From: DATMGU01 sp035555315
GTDB taxonomy: Bacteria; Pseudomonadota; Alphaproteobacteria; ATCC43930; CGMCC-115725
Direction: 5' to 3'
Length of the DNA stretch: 46,663 bases
NCBI GenBank assembly: GCA_035555315.1
Contig: DATMGU010000013.1
Coordinates: 1 to 46,663 of the forward strand
The translations under genes and the position numbers were made by a program. Shown here piece by piece: positions 22,566 through 29,581 of the stretch (the first letter of the stretch is position 1; each line of letters opens with the position of its first letter). The notes under the pieces were generated by a model. The model was not told where the DNA came from. It was given only the letters and a program-made list of their open reading frames with translations, and made no database searches.

Positions 22566-22626
22566 CGATTTCAGAAAATCGAAATCCCCGCTGAGGAGCA
22601 CGGTTATGATAGCCCTTAATCATAAC
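22566..22626 (+). promoter_or_regulatory. Two inverted repeats upstream of the orphan binding-protein gene
   Basis: CGATTT/AAATCG (22566-22581, 4-base loop) overlaps the alternative pairing GATTTC/GAAATC (22567-22586). Downstream, GTTATGAT (22603-22610) and ATCATAAC (22619-22626) form a perfect 8-8-8 inverted repeat. TATGAT within it resembles a -10 box, so this could be an operator over a promoter. The binding-protein ATG is at 22646. Confidence 0.5.
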
Positions 22627-22645
22627 AACAGGCGGGGAAACGACG

Positions 22646-23854
22646 ATGGCGGGAACAAACTTGGGGCGGCGAGCCGTTCTCGGCGGAGCCGCGCTGCTGG
22701 GCGCGGGCCGGTTTTTGGGCAGTGCGCGGGCGCAAGGCAGCCCGGTGCGCATCGGCGTGCTGACCGATGAGAGCGGGCCCTATGCCGATAGCGGCGGGGC
22801 CGGGTCGATCACGGCGGCGCGGATGGCCGTGCAGGATTTCGGCAAGACCGTGCTCGGCAACCCGATCGAGATCATCCACGCCGATACCCAGAACAAACCG
22901 GATATCGCCGGCAGCTTGGCGCGCGAATGGTATGATTCGGGGGTTGATGCGATCATCGACCTGCCGGTCACCCCGGTGGCGGCGGCCGTGCAGAACATCG
23001 CCCGGGAGAAGATCCGCACGGTGATGATCACCGCCTCGGCGATCAGCGAGTTCACCTCCAAGAATTGCGCGCCGATCAGCAGCCATTGGGCCGACGATAC
23101 CCATGCCCTGTCGACCGCCATCGGCAAGGTGGTGACCAGCCAGGGCGGCGACACCTGGTTCTTCATCACGGTGAATTTCAGCTTCGGCGAGGGATTGCAG
23201 GCGGCTGCCACCACGGTGATCGAAGCCAGCGGCGGCAAGGTGCTCGGCAGCACCAAATTCCCGATCAACAACCCGGATTTTTCATCGCAGATCCTACAGG
23301 CGCAAAGCTCCGGCGCCAAGGTGATCGGCCTCGCCAGCGTCGGCGGCGATCAGGTCAACCTGATCAAGCAAGCGGCGGAATTCGGCTCGCAGGTCAACGG
23401 CAAGCAGAAGCTCGCCGCCTTCCTCGTCTACATCACCGACATCCACGCCTTGGGCTTGCAGGTGGCACAGGGGCTGACCTTTTCGAGCAGCTTCTATTGG
23501 GATCAGAACGACGCGGCGCGGGCCTTTGCCAAGCGGTTCAGTGCCGAGCGCAAGGCGATGCCGACCAAGAATCAGGCCAGCGTCTATGCCGGCACGCTGC
23601 ATTTCCTGCGTGGCATGGCATCGGCCGGCACGCGCGACGCAGTGGCGGTGAACAAGGCCATGCGGGCGATCCCCGTCGATTTTTTCGGCCGCCCGGCCAC
23701 GCTGCGCGAAGATGGACGGCTGCTGTGCGATCTGAAGATTTACCGGGTGAAGACGCCGGCGGAAAGTCAGGCGCCCTGGGATTACTACACCGAAATCGGC
23801 GGCCTGCCCGCCGCCGAGGCCTTCCTGCCGATCAACCCCGCCTGCCAAACATGA
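22646..23854 (+). CDS. Orphan Liv-type substrate-binding protein with Tat signal
   Basis: Second type I binding protein of the branched-chain amino acid/amide family, 402 residues. Residues 1-30 form a twin-arginine-like signal (GRRAVLGGAALLGAG, cleavage near ARAQ). Export in folded form is unusual but known for this class. The mature protein begins VRIGVLTDESGPYADSGGAGSITAARMAVQDFG, with GVDAIIDLPVTPVAAAVQNIA and SSGAKVIGLASVGGDQVNLIKQA. No permease or ATPase adjoins it, so it may share the importer at 2-6 kb or serve as a sensor. SD GGCGGGGAAA. The stop lies in a 17-bp perfect duplication. Ligand unknown; aromatic acids or amides are possible. Confidence 0.88.
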   Translation: MAGTNLGRRAVLGGAALLGAGRFLGSARAQGSPVRIGVLTDESGPYADSGGAGSITAARMAVQDFGKTVLGNPIEIIHADTQNKPDIAGSLAREWYDSGVDAIIDLPVTPVAAAVQNIAREKIRTVMITASAISEFTSKNCAPISSHWADDTHALSTAIGKVVTSQGGDTWFFITVNFSFGEGLQAAATTVIEASGGKVLGSTKFPINNPDFSSQILQAQSSGAKVIGLASVGGDQVNLIKQAAEFGSQVNGKQKLAAFLVYITDIHALGLQVAQGLTFSSSFYWDQNDAARAFAKRFSAERKAMPTKNQASVYAGTLHFLRGMASAGTRDAVAVNKAMRAIPVDFFGRPATLREDGRLLCDLKIYRVKTPAESQAPWDYYTEIGGLPAAEAFLPINPACQT

Positions 23855-23872
23855 CCGCCTGCCAAACATGAC
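23839..23872 (+). repeat. 17-bp perfect tandem duplication across a stop codon
   Basis: CGCCTGCCAAACATGAC at 23839-23855 is repeated exactly at 23856-23872. The TGA of the binding-protein gene (23852-23854) lies in the first copy. It is located where this gene converges on the HAD phosphatase gene. Confidence 0.97.
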
Positions 23873-23884
23873 CGTGCCGGGCGG

Positions 23885-24727
23885 TCAGCCGATCGGCTTC
23901 GCCGCCGCCGGCAGGATATAGCGCTCGACAGCCTCGGCGAAGCCATCCTCCTCGTTGCTGAGGGTGGTGACGGTCGCCGCGGCCTTCACGGCGTCGGTGG
24001 CATTGCCCATCGCGATGCTGAAGCCGCTGCGTTCGAACATGCGGACATCGTTCGACATGTCGCCGATGGTCGCGATCTCGGTCGTCGGGATGTGCAGCAA
24101 CTCGGAGAGCGACATGACCGCGGCGCCCTTATGCGCCAGGAGATGAGTGATATCGAGATAGTATTTCTGCGACAGCGCGATCGATGCGTCGTGGCCGAGC
24201 GTCGCCTGCATCAGGGTCTCGCAGTCGGCGAGCCGTGCGTAATCCTCGCTGACGCCGACGATCTTGGTCGCGGTGCCGATCGCCGCCTCGAAATCCGTCA
24301 CCACGATCGGATCGTAGTCGATGGTCATCTGTTCATGGGTGACATGGGCGCCATCTGGCTTGCGGATCAGCCAGTCATTGCCGCTGAAGAACCAGGTATC
24401 GACGCCGCTCTCGTCCAGCATCGCCAGGACCTTGCGCGTGATGTCCGGCGCCAGCGGGTGCTCGCGCAGCACGGTCTGATGGCGATCGACGATCATGCCG
24501 CCGTTGAAACCGGTCAGCGGGGTCGACAGGTTGAGCGGTTCGACCAGACTGGCCAGGCCCTTGGGCGGGCGCGAGCTGGCGATCGCGAAGGCGATGCCGG
24601 CGAGGCCCAGGCGGCGCACGACGTCGATCGCGCGCGGCGTCAGCACCTTGGCCTTGGTGACCAGCGTGCCATCGACATCGCTCAGCAGCAGCGAGATCTT
24701 CAGGGGCCTATTGGCGTCGTGGATCAT
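23885..24727 (-). CDS. HAD-superfamily (Cof/IIB-type) phosphatase
   Basis: Cytosolic phosphatase, 280 residues. Motif I LLLSDVDGTLV holds nucleophile Asp17 and acid/base Asp19. Motif II is AIASSRPPKGL, a lysine lies in HLLAHKGAAVM (motif III), and motif IV is IGDMSNDVRMF, followed by the Cof-type AMGNATDAVKAAATVTT. The large cap between motifs II and III is subclass IIB. The ATG overlaps the rpiA stop by four bases, making it the last gene of the pentose-phosphate operon. A sugar-phosphate substrate is plausible from context; the natural one is unknown. Confidence 0.88.
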   Translation of the reverse strand: MIHDANRPLKISLLLSDVDGTLVTKAKVLTPRAIDVVRRLGLAGIAFAIASSRPPKGLASLVEPLNLSTPLTGFNGGMIVDRHQTVLREHPLAPDITRKVLAMLDESGVDTWFFSGNDWLIRKPDGAHVTHEQMTIDYDPIVVTDFEAAIGTATKIVGVSEDYARLADCETLMQATLGHDASIALSQKYYLDITHLLAHKGAAVMSLSELLHIPTTEIATIGDMSNDVRMFERSGFSIAMGNATDAVKAAATVTTLSNEEDGFAEAVERYILPAAAKPIG

Positions 24728-25455
24728 CTTGCTGACTCCCGGCTTGATGCCGGGCGGCTGACGACGCGCACACCCTCCGCATCGGCGATGACGATATCGG
24801 TGGCGAGTCCGATGAAGAGGCCGGTTTCGATCACGCCGATCGAGGATTTGATCCGATCGGCGAGGCCGGCCGGATCGGCGATGGCGCCGAACCGGCAATC
24901 GAGGATCGAATTGCCGCCATCGGTGATGCGTGGCCGGCCGTCGCCATCGACCCGCAAGGTCACCTCCGCACCCAATGCCTCAAGCCGGCGAATCGTCACC
25001 TGACGGCCGAAATCCACCACCTCGACCGGTACCGGCGTTCGGCTGCCCAGCGCGCCGACGGTCTTCGAGATGTCGACGATCACCGCCATGCGCGCGCTGA
25101 CGCTGGCGACGATCTTTTCGCGCAGCAAGGCGCCGCCCAGCCCTTTGATCAGCGTGAAATCGACAAGATCGACCGCGTCGGCTCCGTCGATGGTCAGATC
25201 GATCGCGGTGTGAGTGCTGAAATCCACCAGCGGTATGCCCAGCGCGCGCGCCTGCGCGGCACTCGCCTCCGAGGTCGGGATGCCGACCAGCTTGAGCTTC
25301 TCGGCGACCATTCGCCGGCCGATCGCGGCGATCGCGAAGGCGGTGGTCGACCCGGTGCCGAGGCCAAGGACCATGCCGTCTTCGACCATCGCCACGGCGC
25401 GCTCCGCCGCCGCCTGCTTCAGCCGATCGGCGGGGCTCAACATAGCATCGCTCAT
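24724..25455 (-). CDS. rpiA: Ribose-5-phosphate isomerase A
   Basis: Interconverts ribose 5-phosphate and ribulose 5-phosphate in the non-oxidative pentose-phosphate branch. The 243 residues are slightly longer than E. coli RpiA. Motifs are LGLGTGSTTAFAI (phosphate loop), IDGADAVD (catalytic acid region) and KGLGGALLREKIVA (catalytic lysine area). It overlaps pgl upstream and the HAD gene downstream, each by ATGA, so all three are translationally coupled. Confidence 0.96.
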   Translation of the reverse strand: MSDAMLSPADRLKQAAAERAVAMVEDGMVLGLGTGSTTAFAIAAIGRRMVAEKLKLVGIPTSEASAAQARALGIPLVDFSTHTAIDLTIDGADAVDLVDFTLIKGLGGALLREKIVASVSARMAVIVDISKTVGALGSRTPVPVEVVDFGRQVTIRRLEALGAEVTLRVDGDGRPRITDGGNSILDCRFGAIADPAGLADRIKSSIGVIETGLFIGLATDIVIADAEGVRVVSRPASSRESAR

Positions 25456-26186
25456 GGCGTGCCCGCGCCCGACGCCGCGGCGTGATCGAGGAAGATGTGC
25501 AAGTCGCCCAGCGGCCTCACGCCGGATGCCGGCAGGGCCGGGTCATGGGCCTTCAGCCGTTCGACCATCGCATGCTTGCCGGCGCCGGTGATCAGGAACG
25601 CCGCCGTGGCGCTGCTGTTGAGCGCGGGGTAGGTGAGGCTGATCCGCGGTTCGGGCTTGGCGCCGACCACCGCGGTCACCCATGCGGTGCTTTCCGTGAG
25701 TGCCGCGGTATTGCCGGGGAACAGCGAGGCGGTGTGGCCGTCATCGCCCAGGCCCAGCAGAGTGACGTCGAACAGCGGCCGATGGGGATCCAGCTCGGCG
25801 GCTTCGTAATACGTCCGCAGCTCGTGGGCGTAATGCTCGGCCGCGGCTTCGGGCTCGCCATGGGTCGGGATCGGATGCACGTTCTCCGGCGGCACCGGCA
25901 CATGGCTCAACAGGACTTCGCGGACCATGCGGAAGTTGCTGTCCGGATGATCCTTGGGCACGAAGCGCTCATCGCCCCAGAACCAGTGGACGCGCTTCCA
26001 GGGGATCTGTTCGGACCAGAGCGGTTCGGCAAGCAGACGATAGAGGGTGCGTGGCGTGGAGCCGCCGGACAGGGCCACGGCGAAGGGGCCGTCCTTGGCC
26101 CGCGCCGCCGCGATCAGCCACTGCGCCACATGGGCGGCGAGGGCGATGGGGTCGGGCAGCACCGTGACGACTGGATCAGCGCGCAT
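25452..26186 (-). CDS. pgl: 6-Phosphogluconolactonase (DevB type)
   Basis: Hydrolyses 6-phosphogluconolactone, the product of Zwf, to 6-phosphogluconate. It has 244 residues. Family motifs are FAVALSGGSTPRTLYRLL, HWFWGDERFVPKDHPDSNFRM and LGLGDDGHTASLFPG. The ATG at 26186 is preferred to the GTG at 26192, because the SD AAAGGG lies too close to the GTG and five bases from the ATG. The stop overlaps the rpiA start. It follows rpe by 62 bases. Confidence 0.95.
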   Translation of the reverse strand: MRADPVVTVLPDPIALAAHVAQWLIAAARAKDGPFAVALSGGSTPRTLYRLLAEPLWSEQIPWKRVHWFWGDERFVPKDHPDSNFRMVREVLLSHVPVPPENVHPIPTHGEPEAAAEHYAHELRTYYEAAELDPHRPLFDVTLLGLGDDGHTASLFPGNTAALTESTAWVTAVVGAKPEPRISLTYPALNSSATAAFLITGAGKHAMVERLKAHDPALPASGVRPLGDLHIFLDHAAASGAGTP

Positions 26187-26248
26187 GATCACCCTTTCTT
26201 GGCTTTCCCGCCTTGACGGCGCGGTGGTTCGACGTCGACGCCGTTCGG

Positions 26249-26914
26249 TCAGCTGCGCGGGACGCGCAGGGCGCCGATCGCTTCGCGGTAATCAGAGGCA
26301 CCGAACACCGACGACCCGGCGACGATCGCGTCGGCGCCCGCCGCCACCGCCTGAACAGCGGTTTCGGCGTTGAGGCCGCCATCCACCTGGATATACGGCT
26401 CCAGCCCCAGGCTGTCGCAGCGCTGCCGCACGTGTCGGATCTTGGGCAGAACCTCAGGCAGGAATTTCTGGCCGCCGAAGCCCGGATTGACGGTCATCAG
26501 CAGGATCACGTCGCAGAGCGGCAGGACGTAATCCAAGATGTCCGGAGGGGTGGCGGGGTTGAGCACCGCGCCTGCCTTGCAGCCGAGCTCGCGGATCCGG
26601 GCGAGGGTCCGGTGCAGGTGTACCGTCGCCTCCACCTGGACCAGGATGTGGTCGGCCCCCGCCCGTGCGAAATCCTCCACATAGCGTTCCGGCTCGACGA
26701 TCATCAAATGCACGTCGAGCGGCTTCTTGGTCGCCCGCCGCACCGCCGCCACGACCGGTGGCCCGATCGTGATGTTCGGGACGAACCGTCCATCCATCAC
26801 ATCGACATGGATCCAGTCCGCCCCGGCCCGGTCGATCGCCCGCACTTCCTCGCCCAGCCGGCAGAAATCGGCTGACAGGATCGACGGGGCGATGATGACG
26901 GGGCGTTGGGGCAT
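26249..26914 (-). CDS. rpe: Ribulose-phosphate 3-epimerase
   Basis: Interconverts ribulose 5-phosphate and xylulose 5-phosphate. It is a 221-residue TIM barrel of standard length. APSILSADF opens the barrel. HVDVMDGRFVPNITIGP contains the catalytic Asp and a metal histidine; HLMI the next metal histidine; MTVNPGFGGQKF the phosphate loop; and VDGGLN the second catalytic Asp, with VAGSSVFGA at the end. It lies 30 bases after zwf on the same strand. A calvin-cycle version would look the same, but no other Calvin gene is nearby. Confidence 0.96.
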   Translation of the reverse strand: MPQRPVIIAPSILSADFCRLGEEVRAIDRAGADWIHVDVMDGRFVPNITIGPPVVAAVRRATKKPLDVHLMIVEPERYVEDFARAGADHILVQVEATVHLHRTLARIRELGCKAGAVLNPATPPDILDYVLPLCDVILLMTVNPGFGGQKFLPEVLPKIRHVRQRCDSLGLEPYIQVDGGLNAETAVQAVAAGADAIVAGSSVFGASDYREAIGALRVPRS

Positions 26915-26944
26915 GGTGACTGGCGCGCTTCTATGGGGACGGGA

Positions 26945-28480
26945 TCAGGTCAGCTCATACCAGCGGCGGCCCTCGCGGGCGAGCAATTCATCCGCCTCGG
27001 CCGGCCCTTGCGAGCCTGCCGGGTACATCGCGAGCGGATGCTCGGGATGGGCCTTCCAGCTATCGATGATCGGCTGCACCACCTTCCACGAGGATTCGAC
27101 GCTGTCGGCCCGCTGGTAGAGCGTCGGGTCGCCCTGCATGCAGTCGTAGATCAATGTTTCATAGCCGGTGCTTGGCGAGGCCTTGAAATAATCCTTGTAG
27201 CGGAAATCCATGCGCACATTGCCCATCTGCACGATGGGACCCGGCACCTTGGCGCCGAATTGGAGGGATACGCCCTCATCGGGCTGGATGTGCAGGATCA
27301 GTCGATTGGCCGTCAGCCGATCGACCGCCGTCTCGCGGAACAGCATGTAGGGCGCGCGTTTGAACTGTACGACGATCTCGCTGGTCCGCCGCTTGAGCGA
27401 CTTGCCGGTCCGCAGATAGAACGGCATGCCGGCCCAACGCCAGTTATCGATCATGACCCGCATCGCCACATAGGTCTCGACCGACGACTTCGGATTGACA
27501 TCCGGCTCGTCGCGATAGGCATTGACCCGCTTATCGCCGATCGATCCCGCGCTATATTGCCCGCGCACGGTGTTTTCCAACGCGTTTTCCGGTGTGAACG
27601 GATGGATCGCATCCAGCACCTTGACCTTCTCGGTCCGCACCGCGTCCGCCGCGAAGGTATTGGGCGGTTCCATCGCGATCAAGGTCAACAGCTGGAACAG
27701 ATGGTTCGGCACCATGTCGCGCAGGGCGCCGGTCTTTTCATAGAACGACGCTCGCCGCTCGACGCCGACGGTCTCCGCGACCGTGATCTGGATATTGTCG
27801 ATATGGTCGCGGTTCCACAGCGGTTCGAAGATCCCGTTGGCGAACCGGAACACCATGATGTTCTGGACCGTCTCTTTGCCCAGGTAATGATCGATCCGAT
27901 AGACTTGATCTTCCGCCAGCACACCCAGCACATCGGCGTTGAGTGCCATGGCCGAGGCGTAATCGGTGCCGAACGGCTTCTCGATGATGACCCGGCGCCA
28001 GCCCTTCGATTGATTGGTGAGACCGGCTTCGGCCAATTTATGGACGATCGGGCTGAACAGGCTGGCGGCGACGGCGAGGTAGAACAACGCGTTCGCGACG
28101 CCATCATGCTGCTGCGCGGCTTTCTCCAGATGCTGCGTCAGCTTTTCATAGGTGGCGTTGTCGGCGATGTCGCCGGGGAAATACTCCGCCCGGTCGATCA
28201 GCTTTTTCCAGGCCGCCTCGTCCAGCCCCTCGGGCGCCGCCGAGCTGCCGCGATTGGCGACGAAATCATTCATCGCATCGGTTAGGCCACTGCGGAATTC
28301 CTCGCTGGACATCTCGGTGCGGGCGATGCCGATCAGCGAGAAATCGTCGCTCAGCAGGCCGTCGCGCATCAAATTGTATAGCGCCGGCATCAACAGGCGG
28401 CGCGTCAGATCGCCGGCCGCGCCAAAGATCACCATGGTGCAGGGCGATGCGGGGTTTGGCTTTGCGGATGGTTCGGTCAT
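26945..28480 (-). CDS. zwf: Glucose-6-phosphate 1-dehydrogenase
   Basis: Oxidises glucose 6-phosphate to 6-phosphogluconolactone with NAD(P)+, the entry to the oxidative branch. It has 511 residues. The coenzyme fold starts MVIFGAAGDLTRRLLMPALYNL. The active-site signature is RIDHYLGKETVQN. IIEKPFGTD and KRRTSEIVVQFK are further conserved segments. The length is normal. The gene sits between gnd and rpe, and gluconokinase at 11.4 kb provides a bypass entry to 6-phosphogluconate. Confidence 0.97.
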   Translation of the reverse strand: MTEPSAKPNPASPCTMVIFGAAGDLTRRLLMPALYNLMRDGLLSDDFSLIGIARTEMSSEEFRSGLTDAMNDFVANRGSSAAPEGLDEAAWKKLIDRAEYFPGDIADNATYEKLTQHLEKAAQQHDGVANALFYLAVAASLFSPIVHKLAEAGLTNQSKGWRRVIIEKPFGTDYASAMALNADVLGVLAEDQVYRIDHYLGKETVQNIMVFRFANGIFEPLWNRDHIDNIQITVAETVGVERRASFYEKTGALRDMVPNHLFQLLTLIAMEPPNTFAADAVRTEKVKVLDAIHPFTPENALENTVRGQYSAGSIGDKRVNAYRDEPDVNPKSSVETYVAMRVMIDNWRWAGMPFYLRTGKSLKRRTSEIVVQFKRAPYMLFRETAVDRLTANRLILHIQPDEGVSLQFGAKVPGPIVQMGNVRMDFRYKDYFKASPSTGYETLIYDCMQGDPTLYQRADSVESSWKVVQPIIDSWKAHPEHPLAMYPAGSQGPAEADELLAREGRRWYELT

Positions 28481-28549
28481 GGCACCTCGATCGCGAAGCT
28501 GGTTTGCGGGCCCGGTAAGCCGGGCGGGAGAAGCGGGCGGGACGGGCGA

Positions 28550-29533
28550 TCACCCTTGAGGGGGTTTTTCCACATGTCCGCCAAACCCAAAGCGCATCGC
28601 CGACAAGACCCGCTCGGCGTAGGTATGCTCCTGGCGTGACCGGAAGCGGGTGTAGAGTGCTGCCGACAAGACATCGGCCGGTACCGCTTCCTCAAGCGCC
28701 GCCATGATCGTCCAGCGACCCTCGCCGGAATCCTCGACGAAGCCGGAATACTCGGACAGCGATGGGTTCTTGGCCATGGCATCGGCGGTGAGGTCGAGCA
28801 GCCAGGACGACACGACGCTGCCGCGCCGCCAGACCTCGGCGATGTCGTCCAGCTTGAGATCGAAGCCGGCATTCTCCGGGACGTGCGCGGTGCCGGCGTT
28901 CTTCAGAATGTCGAAGCCTTCGGCATAGGCCTGCATCATCCCGTATTCGATCCCGTTATGGATCATCTTGACGAAATGCCCCGATCCGCTGGGGCCGCAA
29001 TGCAGATAGCCTTGCTCGGCCCGCGACGGGGCGCCGGTCCGGCCGGTGGTGCGGGGGATCCCGCCGACGCCCGGCGCCAGGGCGGATAAGATCGGATCGA
29101 GATGGCCGACCGCTGCGGGCGAGCCGCCGATCATCATGCAATAGCCGCGTTCCAGGCCCCAAACACCCCCCGAGGTGCCGACATCGACGTATTCGATGCC
29201 GCGCTCGGCGAGCGTCTTGGCCCGCCTCACATCGTCCTTATAGAACGAATTGCCGCCATCGATGATGATGTCGCCGCGTTCCAGCAGGTTGCTCAGTCTT
29301 GTCACGGTCGCCTCGGTGATCTCGCCCGCCGGCAGCATCACCCAGGCGATCCGAGGCGCCTTCAGTTTGGCGACGAAGTTTTCCAGCCCATCGGCGCCGA
29401 CGGCGCCTTCGTCGGCCAGTTTGCTCACCGCGTCGGTGCTTTGATCGTACACCACGCAGTCATGTCCGGCGCGCATCAGGCGGCGGACGATATTGCCGCC
29501 CATACGGCCCAAGCCGATCATACCGAGTTGCAT
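28550..29533 (-). CDS. gnd: 6-Phosphogluconate dehydrogenase, short (GndA/YqeC) type
   Basis: Oxidatively decarboxylates 6-phosphogluconate to ribulose 5-phosphate. The 327 residues match the short form, about 150 residues less than E. coli Gnd, which is often NAD-preferring. The Rossmann motif is MIGLGRMGGNIVRRLM. DIIIDGGNSFYKDD and VDVGTSGGVWGLERGYCMMIGG follow. GPSGSGHFVKMIHNGIEYGMMQ holds the catalytic lysine and the substrate-binding HNGIEY. It is placed between tal-pgi (48 bases upstream) and zwf (69 bases downstream), all co-directional. Confidence 0.95.
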   Translation of the reverse strand: MQLGMIGLGRMGGNIVRRLMRAGHDCVVYDQSTDAVSKLADEGAVGADGLENFVAKLKAPRIAWVMLPAGEITEATVTRLSNLLERGDIIIDGGNSFYKDDVRRAKTLAERGIEYVDVGTSGGVWGLERGYCMMIGGSPAAVGHLDPILSALAPGVGGIPRTTGRTGAPSRAEQGYLHCGPSGSGHFVKMIHNGIEYGMMQAYAEGFDILKNAGTAHVPENAGFDLKLDDIAEVWRRGSVVSSWLLDLTADAMAKNPSLSEYSGFVEDSGEGRWTIMAALEEAVPADVLSAALYTRFRSRQEHTYAERVLSAMRFGFGGHVEKPPQG

Positions 29534-29581
29534 CGGTCGTGCCTCCAGCCGAGTTTCAAAAATCCCAGGTCTGGCCCGGGC

